DNA from: JADZAI01 sp046348585
GTDB lineage: Bacteria; Pseudomonadota; Alphaproteobacteria; Micropepsales; Micropepsaceae
Direction of reading: 5' to 3'
DNA: 64,000 nucleotides
Assembly (NCBI GenBank): GCA_046348585.1
Contig: JAXMDZ010000003.1
Location: forward strand, 1 to 64,000
The notes under the pieces are model-generated. The model did no database searches. It had not been told where the DNA came from and worked only from the letters and a program-made list of their open reading frames with translations. Below are positions 22,025 through 29,775 of the stretch, in pieces (within the stretch, counting starts at the first letter, position 1; each line of letters starts with the position of its first letter). The translations under genes and the position numbers were made by a program.

Positions 22025-24355
22025 ATGCGTTCCTTCCTTTGCGCTTTGTTGGCGGGCAGCGCACTGACGCTTCCGCAGGCGGCGCAAGCCGAATCCGGCC
22101 GCTGGCCCGCTCCGCAGCCACTGAACACCTATGGCCAGACCGGGCTTCTGGAGATGCCCTCGGCGCGCACGATGAGCGACGGCGAGTTCGCGGTCACTCT
22201 GGCGCAAGGCCCCGAATCGTTCCGCACCTCGCTCAGCTTTCAGGTCTTCCCCTGGATGGAGGCCTCGTTCCGCTATTCGCGGATCAACAATTACTTCGCG
22301 CTGGAGGACAAGGACCTGCTCGACCGCAGCTTCAGCCTGAAGCTGCGCCTGCTGGACGAAACCGAGTATTTCCCCGCCGTCGCGGTCGGCGTGCAGGACA
22401 TCGTCGGCACCGGCATCTATGGCGGCGAATACGTCGCGGCATCCAAGGCGTTCGGGGATTTCGACGTGACGCTGGGGCTCGGCTGGGGCCGCCTCGGCTC
22501 GGTCGGGATGTTCCGCAATCCGTTCTCCTACATCGACGACCGCTTCGACGACCGGCCGGTCTATGACCCCAACGTGGACGAGGGCGGGCGGCCGCTCTTC
22601 AACTCGATCTTCCGCGGCCGCGACGTCTCGCTGTTCGGCGGCGTCGTCTGGCAGACGCCCATCGAGGGGCTTCAGGCGATCGTCGAATACAGCGGCGACA
22701 AATACCGCGACGAGGCCTCGCGCGGCGTCTTCGAGCCGAAGTCGCAGGTCAATTTCGGTCTTTCCTACCGGCTCGACGCGCTGCTGGAGGCGACCGCCTC
22801 CTATCTCTACGGCGACACGTTCAGCTTCCGCATGACGCTGCGCTTCGATCCGACGACCGAGACCATGAAGGTCTTCGACAAGCCGCCGGTTCCGCCCGCG
22901 GTGCGGCCGCCCGAGCAGCGCCCGCGCAGCGTCACGCGCGGCGTGCCGGGCAAGGACACGCCGGTAATCGATCTGGCCGGCCTGCGCGGCATCCAATACG
23001 CTTCGGCCAGCAGCGACTGGTCGCTCGACGATCATGTGCGCACCGGCAATGCGCTTCTCGCCGAGGCGGAGGGCGCGCCGCAGCAAGGCTCGATGCAGGA
23101 CATCATGACGAGCGGGCGCTGGAACGACGTTCCGGCGATGCGCCAGCAGATCATCGACGGCCTGGTGAAGCTGGCCAAGGAGCAGTCGCTGGGCCTCGAG
23201 GCCATCGAACTCAAGGCGGATTACGTCGCCGTCTTCTACGACAACACGCGCTACAACCGTCAGACCGAAGAGATCCACCGGCTGCTGCGCGTGCTGACGA
23301 CGCTGCCGCCGAGCGTCGAGCATTTCTATCTGACGAGCATGGCGAACGGCTTCCCGTCGACCGAAGTGCTGGTGGCGCGCAGCGATTACGAGCGCGCGGT
23401 GCAGCAGTTCGCCACGGTGGACAACCTGATCGACTACACCCGCATCTCGGCGGCCGGGCTGGACATTCCCGAAGATGCGATCCGCCTCGGCGAGGACTAT
23501 CCGCGCTTCGACTGGTCGATCACGCCGCGCCCCCGCACGCTGGTGTTCGACCCGAACGAGCCGGTCCGCTTCGGGCTGACGCTGAAGCTCGGCGGTTCGG
23601 TGACGTTCGAGGACGGCTGGCAGGTTTCCGGCTCCTGGACGTCCGACCTCGTCGACACGATCAAGGACCCCAAGCCGGGCAATTCGGTGCTGCCGCATGT
23701 GCGCACCGATTTCCGCCTCTATCGCGACGAGGGCCAGCACGGCATCGAGTCGCTGCTAGTGCAGAAGACCGGCAAGCTGTCGCCCGAGGTCTTCTATCAG
23801 GTGAAGGCCGGCCTTCTGGAAGACATGTATGGCGGTGTCGGCGGCGAGATCGTCTGGCGGCCGACCGGAGAGGATTGGGCCATCGGCGCCGACCTCTATT
23901 ACGTCAAGCAGCGCGACTTCGACCGGATGTTCGCGTTCCGCGACTACGACGTCGTCACCGGCCATGTCAGCCTCTACTGGCAGAACGCCGGCTGGCGCGG
24001 CGTGAACGTCAATGTCCATGTCGGCCGCTATCTGGCCGGCGACTACGGCGCGACCTTCGAGATCACCCGCAAGTTCGATTCCGGCGTGGAGATCGGCGCC
24101 TATGCGACGCTGACCGACGTGCCGTTCGACGAATTCGGCGAAGGCAGCTTCGACAAGGGCCTCATCATCCGCGTGCCGTTCGGCTGGATCGCGCCGTTCA
24201 ACACCAAGTACGAGACGTCCACCTATCTCAGCTCGCTCGTCCGCGACGGCGGCCAGCGGCTGTACGACGTGAATCCGCTGTGGGATTCGCTGCGCGAAAC
24301 CAGCGAGCCGGAGATCCGCCGGACCTGGGCGCTCGACGTGACCCCGGGGCTCTGA
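22025..24355 (+). CDS. YjbH/GfcD-type outer-membrane protein
   Basis: 776 aa with a signal peptide (MRSFLCALLAGSALTLPQAA, cut near AQA-ES). The mature protein opens with NTYGQTGLLEMPSARTMSDG, the conserved start of the YjbH domain, followed by alternating aromatic/polar beta-strand-like segments (FRTSLSFQVFPWMEASFRYS, FGLSYRLDALLEATASYLYG) and a C-terminal half with more (EIVWRPTGEDWAIGADLYYV). In E. coli YjbH/GfcD works with YjbF/GfcB in exopolysaccharide or capsule secretion. The stop is 1 bp before the lipoprotein gene start, so the two form an operon. Specific polysaccharide unknown. Confidence 0.9.
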   Translation: MRSFLCALLAGSALTLPQAAQAESGRWPAPQPLNTYGQTGLLEMPSARTMSDGEFAVTLAQGPESFRTSLSFQVFPWMEASFRYSRINNYFALEDKDLLDRSFSLKLRLLDETEYFPAVAVGVQDIVGTGIYGGEYVAASKAFGDFDVTLGLGWGRLGSVGMFRNPFSYIDDRFDDRPVYDPNVDEGGRPLFNSIFRGRDVSLFGGVVWQTPIEGLQAIVEYSGDKYRDEASRGVFEPKSQVNFGLSYRLDALLEATASYLYGDTFSFRMTLRFDPTTETMKVFDKPPVPPAVRPPEQRPRSVTRGVPGKDTPVIDLAGLRGIQYASASSDWSLDDHVRTGNALLAEAEGAPQQGSMQDIMTSGRWNDVPAMRQQIIDGLVKLAKEQSLGLEAIELKADYVAVFYDNTRYNRQTEEIHRLLRVLTTLPPSVEHFYLTSMANGFPSTEVLVARSDYERAVQQFATVDNLIDYTRISAAGLDIPEDAIRLGEDYPRFDWSITPRPRTLVFDPNEPVRFGLTLKLGGSVTFEDGWQVSGSWTSDLVDTIKDPKPGNSVLPHVRTDFRLYRDEGQHGIESLLVQKTGKLSPEVFYQVKAGLLEDMYGGVGGEIVWRPTGEDWAIGADLYYVKQRDFDRMFAFRDYDVVTGHVSLYWQNAGWRGVNVNVHVGRYLAGDYGATFEITRKFDSGVEIGAYATLTDVPFDEFGEGSFDKGLIIRVPFGWIAPFNTKYETSTYLSSLVRDGGQRLYDVNPLWDSLRETSEPEIRRTWALDVTPGL

Positions 24356-24356
24356 C

Positions 24357-25052
24357 ATGGCGACGATCCGCAACGCACGCACCGCCTTCGCGCTCGCCGC
24401 CGCCACGCTGCTCGGCGCCTGTTCGTCCTCGGGCGAGGGCGGCCTCGGCGAGGCCGGGGGCATCCTCGTCGGCGTCGTCGGCGGCCTGCTGGAGGAAGAC
24501 GACAAGCCCCCGCCGCCGGCCAAGATCGATCGCACGATGGCGGAGAAATACCCCTTCGCCTCGATCGGCGTGACCATCGACAACAACCCGCAGTTCATCT
24601 TCCTGCTTGCCAACCAGACCGAGACCGACGAGCTGTACACGCTCGGCTATCAGGTCAGCATGGTGCTGCGCGGCGGGCGGCTGATCCGCACCCAGGGCCT
24701 GGCGCGCGACCTGCTCGGCGGGCGCTGGGAAGGGCAGGATCTGGTGAAGGCGGCGGCCGGCGCCTCCGGCCCCGTCCAGGGCGTGCGCTGGTTCGAAACC
24801 GCCGAACGCGGCGTCGCCACCCATACGGCCGAATGCGTCGCCCAGGATTTCGGCGAGGAGACCATCACCATTCTCGGCGCGCCGCTCGTCACCCGCCATG
24901 TGAGCGAGGTGTGCGACGTGGAAGACATGAAGTGGCACTTCCGGAACGAGTTCTGGATCACCCCCGCCGACGGGCGCGTCTGGCTGTCGCTCCAGTATGT
25001 CCACCCGCGGATCAATCCGGTGCTGATCGAGACCTTCCGTCCGGCGAAGTGA
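24357..25052 (+). CDS. YjbF/GfcB-type lipoprotein
   Basis: 231 aa predicted lipoprotein with a lipobox LLGAC (acylated C22) after a short hydrophobic signal. It is followed by a Gly-rich stretch and a folded domain containing GVTIDNNPQFIFLLANQTET, VLRGGRLIRTQGLARDLLG, TAECVAQDFGEETITILGAP and FWITPADGRVWLSLQYVHPR. The pattern 'R-x-I-R-T-x-G-L' followed by the C-terminal 'W-x-S-x-Q' is typical of YjbF/GfcB lipoproteins. It is translationally close to the YjbH-like gene. The usual third partner YjbG/GfcC is not seen in the window. Confidence 0.88.
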   Translation: MATIRNARTAFALAAATLLGACSSSGEGGLGEAGGILVGVVGGLLEEDDKPPPPAKIDRTMAEKYPFASIGVTIDNNPQFIFLLANQTETDELYTLGYQVSMVLRGGRLIRTQGLARDLLGGRWEGQDLVKAAAGASGPVQGVRWFETAERGVATHTAECVAQDFGEETITILGAPLVTRHVSEVCDVEDMKWHFRNEFWITPADGRVWLSLQYVHPRINPVLIETFRPAK

Positions 25053-25120
25053 TCGCCTTTCCCCGTCCGGGTGACGCGAGGGCAGGCGTGCCCTTGACGT
25101 TCGCGTTGGATTGAGCGGCC

Positions 25121-25141
25121 CCGGCCTATTTGCTAGGCCGG
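25121..25141. promoter_or_regulatory. Perfect inverted repeat before the HMG-CoA synthase-like gene
   Basis: CCGGCCTA and TAGGCCGG, 8 bp arms around the 5-base loop TTTGC, 39 bp before ATG 25181 in a 128 bp gap. There is no T-tract. It could be the end of the YjbH-YjbF transcript, an operator or a leader hairpin. Confidence 0.45.
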
Positions 25142-25180
25142 ATGGCGGAGCCATTCAGAACTCTGGGGAGAGAAACGACA

Positions 25181-26644
25181 ATGACCGGCATCGTCAGCTT
25201 TGGCGGGTACATCCCGCGCCTCAGGCTGCAGCGCAAGGCCGTCGCCACGGCCAACGCCTGGTTCGCGCCGAACCTGATGGGCTCGGCCAAGGGCGAACGC
25301 TCGATGGCCAACTGGGACGAGGATGCGATCACCATGGCGGTCGAAGCAGGGCGCGACTGCCTGCCGGGGGCCGATCCGCTGACCGCGCGCGCCCATGTGG
25401 ACGCGATCTATTTCGCCTCGACCACCGCGCCCTTCGCCGACCGCCAGAACGCCGGCGTCGTCGCCGCCGCGCTGTCGCTGCCCGAGACCATCTCGGCGAC
25501 GGATATCGGCGGCTCTCAGCGCGCCGCCACCTCGGCGCTGATCGCCGCGCTCAACGCGGTGAAGGCGGGCTCCTCGAAGCACGCCGTCGTACTCGCCTCG
25601 GAGAAGCGCAAGGCCAAGGCGGCCTCGAGCCAGGAGCTGTCGTTCGGCGACGGCGCGGCGGCGCTGGAGATCGGCTCGGAGAACGTCATCGCGCGCCTTC
25701 TGGGCCATGCCGCGCTGACCGTCGATTTCGTCGATCATTTCCGCAGCGAAGGCGAGGACTACGACTACAATTGGGAGGAGCGCTGGATCCGCGACGAGGG
25801 CTATTCGAAGATCGTGCCGCGCGCCGTGAAGACGGCGCTCGCCGATGCGGGCGTCGCGCCGTCGGCCATCGACCATTTCGTCATGCCGTGCCCCTTCGCC
25901 AAGCTGGACCAGACGATCGCCAAGCAGTGCGGCATCGGGCCGGAGAAGGTGCGCGACAGCCTCGCTGCGAATGTCGGCGACACGGGCGCGGCCCATCCGC
26001 TGGTGATGCTCGTCCACGCGCTGGAGCAGGCCAAACCCGGCGAGAAGATCCTCGTCGCCGCCTTCGGCCAGGGCTGCGACGTGCTGGTGTTCGAGGCGAC
26101 CGAGGCGCTGGCGAAGTTGCCGAAGCGCACCGGCATCGCCGGCTCGATCGCGCGGCGCAAGGAAGAGACCAACTACCTTAAGTTCCTCGGCTTCAACGGC
26201 CTCATCGAGCTTGAGAAGGGGATGCGCGCCGAAAAGGACAACAAGACGGCGCTCACCACCGCCTATCGCCGCCGCGACATGCTGTTCGGGCTGACCGGCG
26301 GCAAGTGCTCGAAATGCGGCACGGCGCAGTTCCCGCGCGCCCGCATCTGCGTCAATCCGAATTGCGGGGCCATCGACACGCAGGACCCGTATTGCTTCGC
26401 CGAGCTGAGCGCCAAGGTGCTGTCGTGGTCGGCCGACTTCCTGACCTATTCGATGGACCCGCCGCAGCACTACGGCATGGTGACGTTCGCCGAGGGCGGG
26501 CGGTTCCTTTCCGACTTCACCGACGTCGATCGCGGCACCTTCGATTCCGGTGCCGAGGTCCGCATGGTCTTCCGCATCAAGGATTTCGACGAGAAGCGCG
26601 GCTTCCGTCGCTATTTCTGGAAGGCCGTGCCGCAGACGGCATAG
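25181..26644 (+). CDS. HMG-CoA synthase-fold protein fused to a DUF35 zinc-ribbon/OB domain
   Basis: 487 aa. Residues 1-350 have the thiolase/HMG-CoA-synthase fold (GIVSFGGYIPRLRLQR start, YFASTTAPFADRQNAGVVAA, SQELSFGDGAAALEIGSE, NVGDTGAAHPLVMLVHALEQ). The C-terminus is a DUF35-type unit with a zinc ribbon C376, C379, C390, C395 (KCSKCG and ICVNPNCG) and an OB part. The catalytic Cys expected in the segment after the nucleophile strand is absent: it reads ATDIGGSQRAATSAL with Gln113 at the aligned place. Such proteins pair with an SCP2-type thiolase, and one lies at 28444. The function may be structural or channeling rather than condensation. Start chosen with a GGGGAGAG upstream. Confidence 0.82.
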   Translation: MTGIVSFGGYIPRLRLQRKAVATANAWFAPNLMGSAKGERSMANWDEDAITMAVEAGRDCLPGADPLTARAHVDAIYFASTTAPFADRQNAGVVAAALSLPETISATDIGGSQRAATSALIAALNAVKAGSSKHAVVLASEKRKAKAASSQELSFGDGAAALEIGSENVIARLLGHAALTVDFVDHFRSEGEDYDYNWEERWIRDEGYSKIVPRAVKTALADAGVAPSAIDHFVMPCPFAKLDQTIAKQCGIGPEKVRDSLAANVGDTGAAHPLVMLVHALEQAKPGEKILVAAFGQGCDVLVFEATEALAKLPKRTGIAGSIARRKEETNYLKFLGFNGLIELEKGMRAEKDNKTALTTAYRRRDMLFGLTGGKCSKCGTAQFPRARICVNPNCGAIDTQDPYCFAELSAKVLSWSADFLTYSMDPPQHYGMVTFAEGGRFLSDFTDVDRGTFDSGAEVRMVFRIKDFDEKRGFRRYFWKAVPQTA

Positions 26645-26654
26645 GGAGGTCGCG

Positions 26655-27623
26655 ATGGCCGTTCTCGTCACCGGCGCGGCAGGGTTCATCGGCTACCACG
26701 TGGCCGAGGCGCTGCTGGCCCGCGGCGAGGACGTCATCGGCCTCGACGAGCTGAACGCCTATTACGACCCGCGCCTGAAGCAGGCCCGGCTCGACCGGCT
26801 CGCCGGGCGGCCGGGCTTTCGCTTCGTGAAGGGCGACATCGCCGACGAGGAGGCTCTGGCCGACGCGGCGGGGCAGGGGACGATCGACCGGATCGTCCAT
26901 CTCGCGGCCCAGGCGGGCGTGCGCTACAGCATCGAAAACCCGCGCGCCTATGTGCGCTCCAATCTGGTCGGGCATGTCAACGTGCTGGAGCTGGCGCGGG
27001 GCCTCGGCGCGGGGCTGAAGCACCTGGTCTATGCGTCGTCGTCGTCGGTCTATGGTGGCAACGACAAGGCGCCGTTCGCCGAAACGGACGCGGTGGAGAA
27101 GCCGGTTTCGCTCTATGCCGCGACCAAGCGCGCGGACGAGCTGATGAGCCACACCTATTCCCACCTCTACGGCATGCCGCAGACGGGGCTGCGCTTCTTC
27201 ACGGTCTACGGTCCGTGGGGACGGCCCGACATGGCCTATTGGCTGTTCACCGCCGCGCTGCTGGAAGGGCGGCCCATCGACGTTTTCGCGGGCGGAGTGC
27301 TGACGCGCGACTTCACCTATATCGACGATATCGTCGCGGGCATTGTGAAGGTGCTCGACGGTCCGCCGGGCGAGGGCACGCACCGGCTCTACAACATCGG
27401 CAATTCAAACCCGGTCAGCGTCAACGACTTCATCGCCACGCTGGAGCGGCTGACGGATAAGGCGGCGATCCGCAACGAATTGCCGATGCAGCCGGGCGAT
27501 GTGCGCGCGACGCACGCCGACACCAGCGCGCTGGAGCGCGATTACGGCTTTCGCCCCTCGACGCCGCTGGACGAGGGCCTCGCGCGGTTCGTCGCCTGGT
27601 ATCGCGGCTGGAACGGGCTCTAG
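26655..27623 (+). CDS. NAD-dependent epimerase, UDP-glucuronate 4-epimerase-like
   Basis: 322 aa extended short-chain dehydrogenase. It shows the NAD-binding VLVTGAAGFIGYHVAEALL, HLAAQAGVRYSIENP, ASSSSVYGGN, the catalytic YAATKRADE (YxxxK) and the C-terminal LRFFTVYGPWGRPDMA. The signature 'VYGPWGRPDMA' and the insertion after it are typical of UDP-glucuronate 4-epimerases (LpsL/Cap1J type), which make UDP-galacturonate for capsule, LPS or exopolysaccharide. It starts 10 bp after the HMGS-fold gene, although the functions are unrelated. Its end overlaps the vapC-like stop region by 4 bp tail to tail. Confidence 0.9.
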   Translation: MAVLVTGAAGFIGYHVAEALLARGEDVIGLDELNAYYDPRLKQARLDRLAGRPGFRFVKGDIADEEALADAAGQGTIDRIVHLAAQAGVRYSIENPRAYVRSNLVGHVNVLELARGLGAGLKHLVYASSSSVYGGNDKAPFAETDAVEKPVSLYAATKRADELMSHTYSHLYGMPQTGLRFFTVYGPWGRPDMAYWLFTAALLEGRPIDVFAGGVLTRDFTYIDDIVAGIVKVLDGPPGEGTHRLYNIGNSNPVSVNDFIATLERLTDKAAIRNELPMQPGDVRATHADTSALERDYGFRPSTPLDEGLARFVAWYRGWNGL

Positions 27624-28033
27624 CGCGTCCGCCCGAATGGGTTGGCGACCAGGACGCCATAAGGCGTGAAATCCTCGCCATGGCGGGTCGCGACAGTCAG
27701 GCCGTGATGCAGCGCCGTCGCGGCGATGAGGGTTTCGGCGAAGAGGTGGGCCGGGCGTCCGGCCGACAGCCGCGCCCAGAGGCGGAACACCGCGTCGTCG
27801 GCCGGCAGCACTGTCATCCCGGCGCAGAGGCCGCCGAGCCAGCGGTCGAGTTCGCCCGCTTTCGCGCCATGGCTGCGCCGGGTGCGTTCGATGCCGGCCT
27901 GCATCTCGCCGGCGGTGACGGCGGCGATGGCGACATCGGACGGCGCGAGGCCGCGAATCCAGGAGAGGACGCCGGCATGGGGCTGCGGCTTGCGCAGTTC
28001 GGCGACGACGGGCGTATCGAGAAGGAACAGCAT
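27620..28033 (-). CDS. vapC: VapC-like PIN-domain toxin
   Basis: 137 aa PIN-domain ribonuclease, the toxin of a type II pair. The fold markers are LLDTPVVAELRKP with D6, AGEMQAGIERTR with E43, and the segment AETLIAATALHHGLTVATRH followed by GEDF. At the third acidic position most PIN toxins have Asp ('D-x-x-I-A-A-T-A'); here it is E100. The fourth acidic residue is D121. Ser/Asn of the usual 'TRNxxDF' is His. Activity is likely kept but should be tested. It follows its antitoxin gene by 3 bp, so they are cotranscribed with the antitoxin first. Confidence 0.88.
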   Translation of the reverse strand: MLFLLDTPVVAELRKPQPHAGVLSWIRGLAPSDVAIAAVTAGEMQAGIERTRRSHGAKAGELDRWLGGLCAGMTVLPADDAVFRLWARLSAGRPAHLFAETLIAATALHHGLTVATRHGEDFTPYGVLVANPFGRTR

Positions 28034-28036
28034 GGC

Positions 28037-28309
28037 TCAGAGCTTCGGCGGGGCGCGCCATTTGTAGGCGCGGCGGTCGGGGCCGGGCAGGCGTTCGATC
28101 CGCGCCTCCGGGGCGAGCAGCCAGTCGATGGCGCTGCGTTCGGGCGCTTTGCCCTGGAGCCGCTCGTAGTCGCGGATCGGCAGAAGGACGACGGCGGGGC
28201 GGCCACGCCGCGTGACGATCTGGGCCCCGTGTTTTTCGGCGTAGTCGACCAGCGCGCTGAACCTCGCCTTGGCGTCGGCGAGCGGCCATTCCCTCGGATT
28301 CGTCGCCAT
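28037..28309 (-). CDS. Phd/YefM-family antitoxin
   Basis: 90 aa antitoxin and probable repressor of its own operon. The N-terminal DNA-binding Phd fold is seen as WPLADAKARFSALVDYAEKH followed by IVTRRGRPAVVLLPIRDYER. The C-terminal 30 residues (SAIDWLLAPEARIERLPGPD) should be the disordered toxin-neutralising part. It heads the pair with the PIN toxin. Two perfect palindromes lie just upstream. Confidence 0.88.
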   Translation of the reverse strand: MATNPREWPLADAKARFSALVDYAEKHGAQIVTRRGRPAVVLLPIRDYERLQGKAPERSAIDWLLAPEARIERLPGPDRRAYKWRAPPKL

Positions 28310-28323
28310 GCGGCCCCCGTAAT

Positions 28324-28347
28324 GACTAGTCCGGTGACTAGTCTATA
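28324..28347 (-). promoter_or_regulatory. Twin palindromic operator and -10 of the toxin-antitoxin operon
   Basis: GACTAGTC occurs twice (28324-28331 and 28336-28343), each a perfect 8 bp palindrome, with centres 12 bp apart. On the minus strand TATAGA (28347-28342), a plausible -10, overlaps the distal palindrome. The proximal one ends 14 bp before the antitoxin start. This is the expected geometry for autorepression by a Phd-type dimer pair. Confidence 0.75.
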
Positions 28348-28443
28348 CAGAATAGCGCGGAAAACGGGCGATTTCCAGCTTGATCCTGCGGGCAAGGGGC
28401 GTAGCCTGCCGCGCATACGCCACGCTTCAGGGAGAAACGCGTC

Positions 28444-29646
28444 ATGGCCAGCGGCATTCGGGACAAGGTCGCCATTCTCGGCATGGGATGCTCGAAATTC
28501 GGCGAGCGCTGGGACGTCGGCGCGGAAGAGCTGATGGTCGAGGCCTATATCGAGGCGCTTCAGGACGCTGGCATCGACAACTCGATGATCCAGGCCGCCT
28601 GGCATTCGACCCATATCGACGAGGTCGGCGTCGGCAAGGGCGGCACGCCCGCATCGATCGCGCTGCGCCTGCCCAACGTGGCGGTGACGCGGGTCGAGAA
28701 TTTCTGCGCCGGCGGCTCGGAAGCTTTCCGCGGCGCGGTCTATGGCGTCGCCTCGGGCGCTTACGACATCGCGCTCGCGGTCGGCGTCGAGAAGCTGAAG
28801 GACACCGGCTATGGCGGTCTGCCGACCGGTCAGCCCGGCACGCTCAATCCGCTGTGGATGGCGAACGGCTCGGCGCCGGGCAATTTCGCCCAGCTCGCCT
28901 CCGCCTATCGCACCAAGCACGGCGTTTCGAAGGAAGACCTCAAGCGCGCCATCGCGCATGTCTCGGTCAAGAGCCACGCCAACGGCGCGAAGAACCCCAA
29001 GGCGCACCTCCAGAAGCCGATCACCGAGGAGATGTGCCTCAACGCCCCGATGATCGCCGAACCGCTCGGCCTGTTCGATTGCTGCGGCGTGTCGGACGGC
29101 GCGGCGGCGGCGATCGTGACGACGCCCGAGATCGCCCGCGCGCTCGGCAAGAAGGACCTGATCACCGTCAAGGCGCTCCAGCTTTCGGTGTCGAACGGTC
29201 TGGAGAGCCAGCACAATTCGTGGGACGGCTCGTATTTCCACACCGCCCGCATCGCGTCGCGCAAGGCGTACGAGGAAGCCGGCATCACCGACCCGCGCAA
29301 TCAGGTCTCGATGATGGAGGTGCACGACTGCTTCTCGGTGACCGAGCTGGTCACCATGGAAGACCTGCATATCAGCCGCGAGGGCGAGGGCTGGAAGGAT
29401 GTGCTCAACGGCTTCTACGACGCCGACGGGCAGGTGCCGTGCCAGATCGACGGCGGCCTCAAGTGCTTCGGCCACCCGATCGGCGCGTCGGGCCTGCGGA
29501 TGCTCTACGAGATGTATCTCCAGCTTCAGGGCCGCGCCGGCGCGCGTCAGCTGAAGAACCCGTCGATCGGCATGACCCACAATCTGGGCGGCGCGCCGTC
29601 GTCCAACGTCTGCTCGGTCGCCATCATCGGCGCGATGGGCGCCTGA
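28444..29646 (+). CDS. SCP2-type thiolase / acetyl-CoA acetyltransferase-like
   Basis: 400 aa thiolase-fold protein. The nucleophile C88 lies in VENFCAGGSEAFRGAVYG, and the second active-site region is GGLKCFGHPIGASGLRM with the catalytic His. Other markers are DCCGVSDGAAAAIVTT and MMEVHDCFSVTELVTMED. These indicate a non-decarboxylating thiolase of the SCP-2 subgroup. Related genes are often adjacent to DUF35/HMGS-fold partners; here the partner (25181) is separated by the epimerase and the toxin-antitoxin pair. Substrate is unknown: acetoacetyl-CoA, a beta-keto acyl-CoA or a steroid side chain are all possible. A strong terminator follows. Confidence 0.88.
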   Translation: MASGIRDKVAILGMGCSKFGERWDVGAEELMVEAYIEALQDAGIDNSMIQAAWHSTHIDEVGVGKGGTPASIALRLPNVAVTRVENFCAGGSEAFRGAVYGVASGAYDIALAVGVEKLKDTGYGGLPTGQPGTLNPLWMANGSAPGNFAQLASAYRTKHGVSKEDLKRAIAHVSVKSHANGAKNPKAHLQKPITEEMCLNAPMIAEPLGLFDCCGVSDGAAAAIVTTPEIARALGKKDLITVKALQLSVSNGLESQHNSWDGSYFHTARIASRKAYEEAGITDPRNQVSMMEVHDCFSVTELVTMEDLHISREGEGWKDVLNGFYDADGQVPCQIDGGLKCFGHPIGASGLRMLYEMYLQLQGRAGARQLKNPSIGMTHNLGGAPSSNVCSVAIIGAMGA

Positions 29647-29670
29647 AGGCGTTAAGCCTTCGCGCGTGAG

Positions 29671-29698
29671 GGGCCGGTCGCCGCGCCGGCCCTTTTCG
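29671..29698 (+). terminator. Intrinsic terminator after the thiolase gene
   Basis: A 7 bp GC stem (GGGCCGG with CCGGCCC) and an 8-base loop, followed by TTTTCG. Confidence 0.8.
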
Positions 29699-29775
29699 TT
29701 TGCCGCCCGGCGCTCCCGCCTGCCGGGGCGGTCTGCTAGACTGGTTCCGTCCAAGACCCAGTGGCGGGATGACCC

